Positions 15,078 to 24,511 of a stretch of DNA of 32,304 bases are shown in pieces. The stretch covers positions 1 to 32,304 of the forward strand of contig CBFGTV010000036.1 in the NCBI GenBank assembly GCA_965652145.1. The letters run 5' to 3'. How positions within the stretch are numbered: the first letter of the stretch is position 1; the number at the start of each line of letters is the position of its first letter. This stretch comes from CBFGTV01 sp965652145. Its GTDB lineage: Bacteria > Bacillota > Clostridia > Peptostreptococcales > Natronincolaceae. The position numbers and the translations under genes are program-made. Below the pieces are notes generated by a model. The model ran no database searches and had not been told where the DNA came from. It worked only from the letters and a program-made list of their open reading frames with translations.

Positions 15078-16223
15078 ATGGAGTCGAAGGTAATGGAGCT
15101 TAAGGAACAAATAAAAAAATATGCCAAAGAAATTGGAATCGATTTAATTGGTTTTACCAGTGCTGAGCCCTTTGAGGAACTAAGACCGATCTTAGAAAAA
15201 AGAAAAAGAGAGGGAAAGCTATCGGGCTTTGAAGAGAAGAACCTGGACCTTCGTATCGATCCCCAAAAAACCATGGCGGAGGCCAGGTCAATAATTGTTA
15301 TCGGACAATCCTATTTTATTGAGGATACAAGAAACAAAACAATCTCAGACACAGATCCTATCTACAGGGGACAATTGGCCCGTACTGCCTGGGGACGAGA
15401 TTACCATCTGGTATTAAAAGAAAAGCTGGTGCAAATCGCCGGCTTTATTCAGGAGCAGGTGGCGGAATTTCAATACATGGCCTTTGTAGATAATGGGCCT
15501 CTGGTTGACCGCCAGGTGGCCTATCGGGCCGGACTAGGCTGGTATGGCCTAAATCACACCTTAATTAATCAGGAGTATGGTTCGTGGTTTTTTATTGGAT
15601 ATATGCTGAACAATCTGGCCTTTTTGCCAGATGAACCCCTAAAAAACAGTCGATGCCTGGAATGCAAAAGGTGTCTATATGCATGCCCTTCAGGAGCCCT
15701 GGAGGATGCCCAGGGTTTTGATGCCAATAAGTGCCTATCCTGTCAATTACAAAGAAAAGAGCCTATTCCCCTGGAAAAAAGGCCTGTTTTCGGAAATAGG
15801 TTATATGGCTGCGATGTTTGTCAGCAGGTATGCCCCCATAATGCCGCCGCAAGGAAGGCCAGGGGCAAAGACTTTATTCCCGGGCAGCCGGAAGGTCAGG
15901 TAGACTTAATTAAGCTCCTTACGATGTCTAACCGTGAATTCAAGGAGCAGTTTCAGCAAAATGCTTCGGCCTGGCGGGGCAAACGGGTACTGCAGCGTAA
16001 TGCCATTATGGCTCTGGTAAATCATCGAGATTCAGGGGCGGCCCCTTATCTTCTTCCCCTTTTAAAGGATTCGAGGCTAGAAATTAGAAAAGAGGCCCTG
16101 TGGGCCCTTGTGGAATTAGACCCTGAATTGGCCCTTGTGGAGCTTGAGAAAATGAAAAAATATGAGAAGAATCAGGAATTAATAGAGATGATAGATGACT
16201 ACCTAAAAAAATTGAAGCCCTAG
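15078..16223 (+). CDS. queG: Epoxyqueuosine reductase
   Basis: Cobalamin- and iron-sulfur-dependent enzyme that reduces epoxyqueuosine to queuosine in the wobble position of tRNAs with GUN anticodons, the last step of queuosine synthesis. The N-terminal domain contains VDNGPLVDRQVAYRAGLGWYG, in which D138 matches the catalytic Asp of the DTGP motif. Two 4Fe-4S clusters are seen in CLECKRCLYACPSGAL, NKCLSCQLQ and YGCDVCQQVCPHN. The C-terminal part (from about 290) has HEAT-like repeats (VLQRNAIMALVNH, EIRKEALWALVEL). At 381 aa it is full length. The start is uncertain: ATG 15078 or ATG 15093 (MELKEQIKKYAKEIG), the latter with TGGAG upstream. It sits 6 nt after lepB and ends at a clear terminator. 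Confidence 0.95.
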   Translation: MESKVMELKEQIKKYAKEIGIDLIGFTSAEPFEELRPILEKRKREGKLSGFEEKNLDLRIDPQKTMAEARSIIVIGQSYFIEDTRNKTISDTDPIYRGQLARTAWGRDYHLVLKEKLVQIAGFIQEQVAEFQYMAFVDNGPLVDRQVAYRAGLGWYGLNHTLINQEYGSWFFIGYMLNNLAFLPDEPLKNSRCLECKRCLYACPSGALEDAQGFDANKCLSCQLQRKEPIPLEKRPVFGNRLYGCDVCQQVCPHNAAARKARGKDFIPGQPEGQVDLIKLLTMSNREFKEQFQQNASAWRGKRVLQRNAIMALVNHRDSGAAPYLLPLLKDSRLEIRKEALWALVELDPELALVELEKMKKYEKNQELIEMIDDYLKKLKP

Positions 16224-16250
16224 AAACCTGGAATGACCAGGTTTTTTTTT
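16224..16250 (+). terminator. Terminator after queG
   Basis: AACCTGG, AATGA loop, CCAGGTT, then a run of T: a compact 7-bp stem with a strong tail, 1 nt past the stop codon. Confidence 0.93.
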
Positions 16251-16348
16251 ATTGATCATTTTGACTTGACAAAGTTGTTGTGGAAGAAAAGAGTCCCTAT
16301 GAATATCATGTTAGTAGTTTAGAAAATATGCAGATAGGAGGGATCCAC

Positions 16349-18697
16349 TTGAAGCACCCACTAGAATTAAGTCATCATCAGTTGAGGAGAATATGCGATT
16401 TTTCTGCCTTTCGCTTTACAACGACTGAAGAGGTTCCAGGAATAAAGGGAATGCTGGGTCAGCAAAGGGCAGAGGAAGCCATGGAATTTGGCTTGGGTAT
16501 ACAGCATAACAGCTATCATATATATATAAGTGGCTCCAATGGAACAGGTCGTACCACCTATGCGAAATCCATTGTTGAGGAGCTTTCAAGGGAAAAACCC
16601 GTCCCCGATGATTGGTGCTATGTTTATAGCTTTGATCAGCCCGACGAAGCGGTGGCCTTGAACCTGCCTGCCGGTCGAGGCAGACAATTTCAAAAAGATA
16701 TGAATGAAATGATTGAAGAAATCATTCTACAGGTTACAAGGGCCTTTAACAGTGAAGATTATGATCGACAGCGAAATGAAATATCAAAAATTTACCAAGA
16801 GGAAAAAAATAAATTGATCAACTATTTAACAGCCTTTGCCAGGGAAAAAAATTATATGATAAAGGGTACCAGTACCGGATTTGTTTTTAAATTAATTGAT
16901 AAGGATCGAGAGGTAACCGATGAGGAATATGAAAGCCTGGAGGAAAGTGAGAAGAAGAGGCTTGAGGAACAGCTCCTGGAAATTCAGGAAATCGCCATGG
17001 AAGTCATCATCAAAATTAAAAATATAGAAAGATTGGCTAAAAAAAGGTTACTGCAATTGGAAATGAAGGTTGGTCTTTTTATTGTTAATCCTATTATGAA
17101 GGATCTAATTGAGGCCTATTCAGATTGTGAAAAGGTCGTCGCCCACCTAAAAAGAGTTCAAGAGGATATTGTCGAAAATATCTATCAATTTGTACTGGAT
17201 GAGGAAGAAGCCCTAAACCCACTGGAAAAGATTGAAGGAGAGGGGTTCCTGAAAAAGTATCAGGTTAATTTATTTATCGATAACAGCCAAACCGAAGGGG
17301 CTCCTGTGATCATGGAATACAACCCTACCCTCAATCGATTGACAGGCTCCATTGAATATATTGCCAATAATGGTGTGTTAAAATCTAACTTTTTGAAGAT
17401 TAAACCGGGGGCGATTCACCTGGCCAACGGGGGGTATTTAATTTTAGAGGCCAAGAAGCTATTAACCAATCCCTATTCCTGGGAAACCCTTAAACGAATT
17501 CTTCAGACCAATGAAATTACTGTAGAAAACATGGGTAATCAAATAGGAATCATAGATGCCGTCAGTCTGAAATTAGAGCCTATCCCTATTCATTTAAAGG
17601 TTATTTTAATTGGCAGCGAATATCTGTATTATTTACTTTATCATCATGATGAAGATTTTGATAAATATTTTAAGGTATTGGTGGACTTTAATCATGAAAC
17701 TGAACGAAATGCCGACACAGAATATCGTATTGCACAATTTGTTAATAGCTATACCCAGACCAAAGGAATTCGTCCCCTGGATCGACAGAGTATGGGTGCC
17801 CTGGTGGATTACAGTTCAAGATTAGTCGGGAACCAAAATAAGCTCTCAACCAGGTTTGATAAGATGATTGAGATCCTTGTTGAGGCCAATTACTGGGCCG
17901 GTATAGACAACAGCCCTACTGTTGGGCTTCAGCATATAGAAAAGGCAATTGCCCATAAAAGGTATCGAGTAAGCAAGCAACGGGAAAAAATCAGCGAGGG
18001 CTTTGAAAATCAAAAAATACTAATTGATATTAAGGGTCAAAAAATTGGTGTAATAAATGGGTTATCAGTAATCAGTGTAGGCGATAATCAATTTGGTAAG
18101 CCCGGTGTCATCACCGTCACCACCAGTGCCGGAAGGGAAGGGATCATTAATATTGAGAGGGAGGCCCAATTAAGCGGCGAGATTTATGACAAGGGAGTTA
18201 TGATTTTAACAGGCTTTTTAATGGAAAAATTCGGTCAAAATAAAACCTTAGCCCTGTCTGCCCGAATTTGCTTTGAACAATCCTATGGTGGGATTGACGG
18301 TGACAGTGCCTCCAGTGCAGAGCTATATGCCCTGTTATCAAGCATCAGCGGAATTCCCATTAGGCAATATATTGCGGCAACCGGATCGATTAATCAGAAA
18401 GGTTATATCCAGCCGGTAGGAGGTGTAACCGAGAAGATCGAAGGCTTCTTTGAAGTATGCCAAAGCAGGGGATTAACCGGAAAGCAGGGGGTCTTAATTC
18501 CTTACCAAAATATTGATAATCTCATGCTGGCAAGGGAAGTGGTAGAAGCCGTTGAGGCGGGTATTTTTCATATTTATGCCATCAAGCATGTCAATGAAGG
18601 CTTGGAAATCGTCATGGGCCAATACCATGAAAAAATCTATGCCAGGGTCAATGAAAAACTGGCATACTACCAACAAATTGCAGAGAGTCTTAAATAG
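16349..18697 (+). CDS. Lon-family ATP-dependent protease (AAA_32 type)
   Basis: A 782-residue protease with an N-terminal region, an AAA+ ATPase of the AAA_32 kind and a C-terminal Lon peptidase domain. Conserved N-terminal features are ELSHHQLRRICDFSAFRF and GMLGQQRAEEAMEFGLGI. The Walker A equivalent reads SGSNGTGRTTYAK, with Arg in place of Lys. The region around 140-260 is Glu/Lys-rich and helical, probably coiled coil. The Lon dyad is S653 (GGIDGDSASSAELYALLSS) and K696 (GGVTEKIEGFFE), 43 residues apart as in E. coli Lon. The start is TTG 16349 because AGGAGGG ends 6 nt upstream and the product then begins like other family members; GTG 16280 and ATG 16328 have no such site. It is a monocistronic, cytoplasmic quality-control protease; substrates are unknown. 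Confidence 0.9.
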   Translation: MKHPLELSHHQLRRICDFSAFRFTTTEEVPGIKGMLGQQRAEEAMEFGLGIQHNSYHIYISGSNGTGRTTYAKSIVEELSREKPVPDDWCYVYSFDQPDEAVALNLPAGRGRQFQKDMNEMIEEIILQVTRAFNSEDYDRQRNEISKIYQEEKNKLINYLTAFAREKNYMIKGTSTGFVFKLIDKDREVTDEEYESLEESEKKRLEEQLLEIQEIAMEVIIKIKNIERLAKKRLLQLEMKVGLFIVNPIMKDLIEAYSDCEKVVAHLKRVQEDIVENIYQFVLDEEEALNPLEKIEGEGFLKKYQVNLFIDNSQTEGAPVIMEYNPTLNRLTGSIEYIANNGVLKSNFLKIKPGAIHLANGGYLILEAKKLLTNPYSWETLKRILQTNEITVENMGNQIGIIDAVSLKLEPIPIHLKVILIGSEYLYYLLYHHDEDFDKYFKVLVDFNHETERNADTEYRIAQFVNSYTQTKGIRPLDRQSMGALVDYSSRLVGNQNKLSTRFDKMIEILVEANYWAGIDNSPTVGLQHIEKAIAHKRYRVSKQREKISEGFENQKILIDIKGQKIGVINGLSVISVGDNQFGKPGVITVTTSAGREGIINIEREAQLSGEIYDKGVMILTGFLMEKFGQNKTLALSARICFEQSYGGIDGDSASSAELYALLSSISGIPIRQYIAATGSINQKGYIQPVGGVTEKIEGFFEVCQSRGLTGKQGVLIPYQNIDNLMLAREVVEAVEAGIFHIYAIKHVNEGLEIVMGQYHEKIYARVNEKLAYYQQIAESLK

Positions 18698-18717
18698 TGC
18701 TTTTTTTGATTTTAGCT

Positions 18718-18742
18718 CTTCCTTTCAAGGAAGGGTTTTTTT
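18718..18742 (+). terminator. Terminator after the Lon-like protease gene
   Basis: CTTCCTT and AAGGAAG form a perfect 7-bp arm pair with only TC between (effectively a 6-nt loop), followed by a run of T, about 20 nt past the stop codon. Confidence 0.85.
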
Positions 18743-18919
18743 AGTCAACAAGAGGACAGGTTTTCAAAGTAAAGCAAGGGAAACTTCTACAGAGGAAATG
18801 AACAAAATTTTCTGACTATCATTCCTTCAGAAGGAATTTGGAAGAGAATGTGGTATTTTATGTTTGAGAGTTGTGTTTTAGCATCATCGTTTTAACAGTT
18901 AAATATCATGTCATAAAGC

Positions 18920-18953
18920 AATGGCCTATCGTAAATAATGATAGTATGCCATT
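18920..18953 (+). promoter_or_regulatory. Imperfect hairpin in the kbl leader
   Basis: AATGGC-CTATC (18920-18930) pairs with GATAG and GCCATT (18940-18953) around a 9-nt loop, with TAT bulged on the right side. It ends 12 nt before the kbl ribosome site AGGAGGG and has no T tract. It may be an operator or a structured 5' leader. The rest of the 280-nt gap after the Lon-like gene shows nothing clear. Confidence 0.35.
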
Positions 18954-18977
18954 AAAAATTAATTAGGAGGGAAACCA

Positions 18978-20165
18978 ATGTCAAAGGTCCACGAATTGAA
19001 CTATTTAAAGGAAAAAATTCAAGAGTTAAAGGACGACGGCGTTTACAGGAGGCTTCCAATATTAGAGGGCCCCAATGAAGCAGAGATCGAGTTAAACGGA
19101 AAGAGGGTCATTAATCTTTCCTCCAATAACTATTTAGGCTTTGCCAATCATCCTAGATTAAAAAAGGCCGCCATTGAAGCGGTAGAAAAATATGGTGTAG
19201 GTGCAGGGGCTGTTAGAACCATTATAGGAAATATGGATATTCATGAGGAAATGGAAAGGCTTCTGGCGGAATTCAAGCGTGAAGAAGCCGTGATGGTTTT
19301 TCAGTCGGGCTTTAATTGTAATGCAGGAACCATTCAGGCCATCACAGAAAAGGGTGACTTAATTATTTCTGACGAGCTTAACCATGCCAGTATTATTGAC
19401 GGATCAAGGTTAAGTCGTGCAGATAAAACGGTTTTTAAACATGCTGATATGAATCACCTTGAAACCGTCCTCAAGGAAAATCGAGATAAATATCGAAATA
19501 TATTGATCATTACCGACGGGGTATTCAGTATGGATGGGGACATTGCACCCCTTCCCGAAATCGTTGAACTGGCAGAAAAATATGATGCCATGACCTATGT
19601 TGATGATGCCCATGGCTCGGGGGTATTGGGAGAAAGCGGCCGGGGCACTGTAGATCATTTTGGTCTTCATGGAAGGGTTGATTTTAGCATTGGTACCCTT
19701 TCTAAGGCAATAGGTGTTGTTGGAGGATACGTGGCTGGAAGCCATACCATGAAGGATTGGCTAAGTCACCGGGGCAGACCCTTGTTATTCAGTACCTTCC
19801 TTCCTCCAGCCACAGTGGGCCCCATAATCGAAGCAGTTAAGCTATTAATGAGTACAACAGAATATACCGATCGACTTTGGGAAAATGCCAGGTACTTTAA
19901 GGAAAAAATCAGCGGGTTAGGATTTAATATTGGTAACAGTCAAACGCCCATCACACCTGTGATTATTGGAGAAGAGTCTAAAACCATGGAATTTAGCAGA
20001 AAACTATTAGATAAGGGTGTTTTTGTATCAGGTATCGTCTTTCCTACAGTACCAAGGGGTACAGGAAGACTAAGATGTATGGTAACGGCAGGTCACACAA
20101 AGGATCAGCTGGATCGAGCAGTGGAAGCCTTTAAGGTGGTTGGGCAGGAAATGAATCTGCTCTAG
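18978..20165 (+). CDS. kbl: Glycine C-acetyltransferase (2-amino-3-ketobutyrate CoA ligase)
   Basis: PLP-dependent alpha-oxoamine synthase that condenses glycine with acetyl-CoA to 2-amino-3-ketobutyrate and CoA, or runs in reverse in threonine breakdown. Motifs: NLSSNNYLGFANHPRLK, GVGAGAVRTIIGNMDIHEE, FQSGFNCNAGTIQ, the cofactor-binding YVDDAHGSGVLGESGRG, and the PLP-lysine segment SIGTLSKAIGVVGGYV with K243 (E. coli Kbl uses K244). The 395-aa length matches Kbl. BioF-type enzymes share the fold, so closely related acyl-CoA specificities cannot be fully excluded. Threonine dehydrogenase, the usual partner, is not in the window. It is a single-gene unit with a strong ribosome site AGGAGGG, a leader hairpin and its own terminator. 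Confidence 0.9.
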   Translation: MSKVHELNYLKEKIQELKDDGVYRRLPILEGPNEAEIELNGKRVINLSSNNYLGFANHPRLKKAAIEAVEKYGVGAGAVRTIIGNMDIHEEMERLLAEFKREEAVMVFQSGFNCNAGTIQAITEKGDLIISDELNHASIIDGSRLSRADKTVFKHADMNHLETVLKENRDKYRNILIITDGVFSMDGDIAPLPEIVELAEKYDAMTYVDDAHGSGVLGESGRGTVDHFGLHGRVDFSIGTLSKAIGVVGGYVAGSHTMKDWLSHRGRPLLFSTFLPPATVGPIIEAVKLLMSTTEYTDRLWENARYFKEKISGLGFNIGNSQTPITPVIIGEESKTMEFSRKLLDKGVFVSGIVFPTVPRGTGRLRCMVTAGHTKDQLDRAVEAFKVVGQEMNLL

Positions 20166-20186
20166 TAATATAATTAGCTTCAACAG

Positions 20187-20227
20187 AAAAAGAAATCCTC
20201 AAAATTAAGGATTTCTTTTTTATTTTT
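20187..20227 (+). terminator. Terminator after kbl
   Basis: AAGAAATCCT and AGGATTTCTT form a 10-bp stem with an 8-nt loop, followed by TTTT and further T-rich sequence. Confidence 0.88.
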
Positions 20228-20282
20228 TGCCCCCTTTTAGGGAATTTTATTTAGTAAAGAATCAAAGTGGAGGGGTATATTG

Positions 20283-21419
20283 ATGGGAAGAAAAAGTAAA
20301 TTATTTAAATATTTTATAGTGTTGTCGCTCTTACTCACCCTGTCAGCCTGTAATTTGCAGGAGGAAATAGCTGAAGAAAATCCAGTGCCCGTTGAGGTGG
20401 CAGCAGTAGAAAAGAAAAACATAAGGGCTACAATTACGCTGGGTACCCAACTGCGTCCCCAGGAGGAGCTGATGATATTTGCCAAAACGCCTGGTCTTAA
20501 GGTGACAGATTTACCTGTAAAGCTAGGAGATACCGTTTCAGCGGGAGCGCTTCTCTTTGAATTAGACAAGGATCCCCTTAGAATGCAGGTGGAGCAGGCC
20601 CGTTTGAATTATGAAATGGCCCGGGCCCAATATCAGCGACAAAAGGAACAGCAGGCTTCCATTACTACAGAGGTAGAAGAAGTGAGTGTTTTTAAAAGCA
20701 TTACCAGAAATTTAAATCCCTTTACAGGAACCATGGAAAAGGAAATGGCTGCCCTGACCCAGGACAGTACCTTAGCCATGGCCCAGGCCCAGGTGGAGCA
20801 GAGCAGGATGATCTATGCCAATAGCCTGGCACAATTGGCAGAGATGGAATATTATGCTCCCATAGCCGGAGTAATTTCTCAAATTAATATTCAAAAGAAC
20901 CAGCTAGTGATGAATCAAGTACCTGCCCTGACTATTTCTGATATTTCAAGACTAAAGGGTGATTTGATGGTTACACCGCAGGTGTATCAGGCTATAGGCC
21001 TTGGAAAAGAAATTACTGTAACAGCCGACGGTCAAGAGGCTCAGGGAAAAATTTCCCTGGTGAATCCAATTCCTGATCAACGAACAAATTTGTATTTTGT
21101 GGAATTTACCCTGGATAACGAAGGACACCAACTATTAGGAGGGGTGTTTGCCCAGGCGAGGCTAACGATTGAGGAAAAAGACAATGCCCTGGTGATTCCC
21201 AAGGAGGCAATTATCATAGAGGGCAATGAAGCCTATGTTTTTACGGCAGAGGATGGCAGCGCCCATAAAAAAAGTATAAAAACAGGCATTGACAGTGGTG
21301 AACAGGTTGAAATACTAGAGGGCTTGAAAGAGGGTGAAAGGGTTGTGGTAAAGGGGCAACACTATTTAGAGGAAGGGGCAGCTTTGATGATTGGGGGATT
21401 AGACCATGACAATAATTAA
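20283..21419 (+). CDS. RND efflux adaptor (HlyD/membrane-fusion family), lipoprotein
   Basis: Adaptor subunit for the RND pump encoded next, 378 aa. The N-terminus is a lipoprotein signal with lipobox LSAC (Cys23), so the mature protein should be lipid-anchored on the outer face of the cell membrane. The order is typical of the family: lipoyl-like half (KTPGLKVTDLPVKLGDTVSAGALLFELD), a helical hairpin rich in Gln and Ala (about 105-185), the second lipoyl half (YYAPIAGVISQINIQKNQLV), a beta-barrel, and a C-terminal domain (VIPKEAIIIEGNEAYVF). The start is ATG 20283, 7 nt after GGAGGGG; the preceding TTG at 20280 is less well placed. It overlaps the pump gene by 14 nt, so the two are translationally coupled. 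Confidence 0.92.
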   Translation: MGRKSKLFKYFIVLSLLLTLSACNLQEEIAEENPVPVEVAAVEKKNIRATITLGTQLRPQEELMIFAKTPGLKVTDLPVKLGDTVSAGALLFELDKDPLRMQVEQARLNYEMARAQYQRQKEQQASITTEVEEVSVFKSITRNLNPFTGTMEKEMAALTQDSTLAMAQAQVEQSRMIYANSLAQLAEMEYYAPIAGVISQINIQKNQLVMNQVPALTISDISRLKGDLMVTPQVYQAIGLGKEITVTADGQEAQGKISLVNPIPDQRTNLYFVEFTLDNEGHQLLGGVFAQARLTIEEKDNALVIPKEAIIIEGNEAYVFTAEDGSAHKKSIKTGIDSGEQVEILEGLKEGERVVVKGQHYLEEGAALMIGGLDHDNN

Positions 21420-24400
21420 CTGGGCAGTCAAAAGGCCCATTACGGTTATCATGCTGATTTGTTTCATCCTTTTAATGGGTATGGTAGCCATATTCATGCT
21501 GCCCATTGATCTTTTACCCAAAATGAACATACCCGTTGCAATGATCAATACTCAGTATCCCGGGGCTGGTCCCCAGGAGGTGGAAAATTTGATTACGAAG
21601 CCCCTGGAAGCAGCCGTGGCCATGGTTCATAATGTCAAGCGAATTACCTCCACCTCCAGCGAAGGGAATTCAAGGATCACCATAGAGTTTTTCCAGAATA
21701 CTGATATGGATTTTGCTGCCTTAGAAATCAGAGAAAAAATAGATTTGGTTAAGGGCTATTTACCGGAAGATACCATAGACCCCATGGTGTTAAAGGTTGA
21801 TCCCAATGCACTGCCTATTATGAATGTGGGAATAGGCGGAGACAAGGAGCTGGTCAATCTTCAGGAAATTGCAGAAAATATCATCCAACCAAGGCTAGAA
21901 CGGATTCCAGGGGTTGCTTCAGTAAGTCTTTCCGGTGGCGCAAAGGAGGAAATCCATATTGTGGTAGACCCCCTAAAGCTTCAAGCACTGGGTACAAATC
22001 TTCAACAGCTGATGACCTTGCTAAGGGCGGAAAATATTAATTTACCCACGGGGGAAATCACCGATGGGCAGCAACAAAGGCTGACTCGTTTTTTAGGGGA
22101 ATTTCAAAGCCTAGAGGATCTAGAAGGGCTGCCGCTATTGCTTCCAAATGGGGCTGTGGTTCCCCTTAAAGACCTGGCCCAAATTAATAGGGTGCTGGCC
22201 GGTGCCCAGGAAATAACCAAAATGGACGGAAAGCCCAGTGTCAGGCTTACCATTCAAAAACAATCAGTGGCCAATACTGTTAAGGTGGCCGACTCAATTA
22301 ATCAAGAGCTGAAAAGGCTTCAGGAGGAACTGGATGGTATTACAATTCGGTCGATGGCAGACCAGTCTGTCTACATAAAAAATTCCATCAGTAATGTAGG
22401 GAAAACAGCTATTTATGGCGGGATTTTAGCGGTGGTGGTTTTATTTTTGTTTCTAAGAAATTATCGCAGCACCCTGATCATTGCCCTGTCCATTCCAATA
22501 TCGGTTTTTGCCACCTTTGCACTGATGTATTTTTCAGATATTACCCTCAACCTTCTTTCCCTGGCGGGTTTTGCTTTAGGGGTGGGAATGCTGGTCGATA
22601 ACGGCATTGTTGTTCTGGAAAATATATACCGATATCGAGAAACGGGGAGCAATATAGTTGATGCAGCTATTCATGGAACCAGAGAGGTTTCTGCGGCCAT
22701 AGGGGCCTCAACCTTAACATCTGTTGCGGTTTTTTTGCCAATTGTCTTTGTACAGGGAATGACTGCCCAAATCTTTAGAGAATTGGCCTTGACCGTTACC
22801 TATGCTTTGCTGGCTTCGTTGTTGGTTTCCATTACTTTAGTACCTATGCTTTCAGCCAGATTATTAAAACAGCCTCCTGAGGATGGGGTCAAAAAGGAGC
22901 ATATCTTTTTTAGATTTTTTGATCGTATCATGTCAAAAATCTTTCGAGGGTATAAAATAATATTAGCCAAAGGATTAAAACATCGAGGCTGGGTTTTGGC
23001 CTTTTCTGCTATCTTTTTATTGGCTTCGGTGGGGGCCCTTTTCAGGGTGGGGGCCGAATATTTTCCAGAATTTGATGAAGGAACCTTTACAGTAGATGTG
23101 CGGCTGCCCCATGGAGCTACCCTTGAACAAACTAAAGCACTGGTTCAGGAAATCGAAGTAATGCTGAGGCAGCAAAAAGAGGTTGAGTCTCTTTTTAGTA
23201 CCGTCGGTACAGGGGGAAGCAGCATGATGTCGGCCAGTACCCAGCGTAATCGAGGAACCATTGATGGCGAGCTGGTTCCTAAAAATCAACGGAAAAAATC
23301 CACGGGAGAGGTGATGGACGAAATTAGAGGAGTTCTGGCTAAAATTCCAGGGGCTGAAATAACTGTTACTGCCAATTCCTCAGTTTTGTCCATGGGCTTC
23401 GGGGGAGACGCTGTAGAGGTAGAAGTCCGGGGGGATGATCTGGATACCCTCAAGAAAATATCAGAGGATATTGTCAATATCGTTCAAGGTATAGTCGGTA
23501 CCCGGGAGGTGGCCACAAACTATATTGAGGGACCACCGCAATATGAGCTGGTCATTGACCGACAGGCGGCAGCCCGGTACGGACTACAAGGAGGTCAGAT
23601 TGCTTCTATCATAAGAAGCCTGGTTCAGGGTACAACAGCTACCCGCCTGAAATTAGCAGAAACAGAATTAGATGTAGTCGTAAAGGGACCAGCGTATTTC
23701 AGAGAGGGTCTGGGAAGCTTTATGCAGATTCCACTGATTACCCCCCTGGGTGTAGGGGTACCCTTAGAGCATGTAATCTCAATTCAGCGGGGAACTGCTC
23801 CCAGCACCATTAGACACAGCGACCAGGCTCGAGCCATTAGCGTCAGTGCAGCAATTCTAAATCGAGATTTAAATACAGTTGTACAGGAAATTCAAAAAAA
23901 GCTATCTGATTATGATTTTCCTGCTGGCTATAGCTATGCCTTCCGTGGACAGCAGGAGCTGTTGGAGGAAGCATTTAACAGCTTGATTTTAGTGGTTATA
24001 TTAGCTATATTATTGGTATATATGATATTAGCATCACAATTTCAATCTTTAATTCATCCCTTTACCATTATGCTTTCAGTACCCCTGGCCTTTGCCGGGG
24101 GAGCCATTGCCCTTCTGCTCACATCAAGGCCCTTAAGTGTACCAGGTTTAATTGGAGCAGTGGTATTGGCAGGCATTGTAGTAAACAATGGTATCGTATT
24201 GATTGATTACATTCTTGTACTACGGGAAAGGGGATTTGAAAGGGAAGAGGCCATTATGACAGCAGGAAATACCAGGCTTAGGCCGATTTTAATGACGACC
24301 TCTACCACAGTTTTGGGGCTATTGCCCCTGGCCCTGGGTATCGGAGAAGGAGCAGAGGCTCAGGCACCCATGGCTACGGTTGTGATTGGAGGGTTAATTT

Positions 24401-24477
24401 CTGCCACCTTTCTAACCCTGGTAGTAATACCAGTAATCTATTCGATATTTGATGATTTGATGGTGAAAAAAAAATAG
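21406..24477 (+). CDS. RND-family efflux transporter permease (AcrB-like)
   Basis: A 1023-residue inner-membrane pump, proton-driven and of the hydrophobe/amphiphile efflux (HAE1) type. It shows the duplicated RND layout: a membrane helix at about 10-30, a large outer loop, a helix bundle at about 335-485, a second helix near 530, a second outer loop, and a final bundle (about 860-1015). The proton-relay helix reads GMLVDNGIVVLENIYRYRE with D398; the second acidic residue of AcrB (DD) is Asn here, and the partner helix has AGIVVNNGIVLIDYI, both usual in this subgroup. No outer-membrane channel gene is present, as expected for a one-membrane cell. Substrate unknown: drugs, bile salts, lipids or detergents are possible. 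Confidence 0.94.
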   Translation: MTIINWAVKRPITVIMLICFILLMGMVAIFMLPIDLLPKMNIPVAMINTQYPGAGPQEVENLITKPLEAAVAMVHNVKRITSTSSEGNSRITIEFFQNTDMDFAALEIREKIDLVKGYLPEDTIDPMVLKVDPNALPIMNVGIGGDKELVNLQEIAENIIQPRLERIPGVASVSLSGGAKEEIHIVVDPLKLQALGTNLQQLMTLLRAENINLPTGEITDGQQQRLTRFLGEFQSLEDLEGLPLLLPNGAVVPLKDLAQINRVLAGAQEITKMDGKPSVRLTIQKQSVANTVKVADSINQELKRLQEELDGITIRSMADQSVYIKNSISNVGKTAIYGGILAVVVLFLFLRNYRSTLIIALSIPISVFATFALMYFSDITLNLLSLAGFALGVGMLVDNGIVVLENIYRYRETGSNIVDAAIHGTREVSAAIGASTLTSVAVFLPIVFVQGMTAQIFRELALTVTYALLASLLVSITLVPMLSARLLKQPPEDGVKKEHIFFRFFDRIMSKIFRGYKIILAKGLKHRGWVLAFSAIFLLASVGALFRVGAEYFPEFDEGTFTVDVRLPHGATLEQTKALVQEIEVMLRQQKEVESLFSTVGTGGSSMMSASTQRNRGTIDGELVPKNQRKKSTGEVMDEIRGVLAKIPGAEITVTANSSVLSMGFGGDAVEVEVRGDDLDTLKKISEDIVNIVQGIVGTREVATNYIEGPPQYELVIDRQAAARYGLQGGQIASIIRSLVQGTTATRLKLAETELDVVVKGPAYFREGLGSFMQIPLITPLGVGVPLEHVISIQRGTAPSTIRHSDQARAISVSAAILNRDLNTVVQEIQKKLSDYDFPAGYSYAFRGQQELLEEAFNSLILVVILAILLVYMILASQFQSLIHPFTIMLSVPLAFAGGAIALLLTSRPLSVPGLIGAVVLAGIVVNNGIVLIDYILVLRERGFEREEAIMTAGNTRLRPILMTTSTTVLGLLPLALGIGEGAEAQAPMATVVIGGLISATFLTLVVIPVIYSIFDDLMVKKK

Positions 24478-24511
24478 TGCATAATTCATTATGACAGAAG
24501 AGGTGGGGGAA

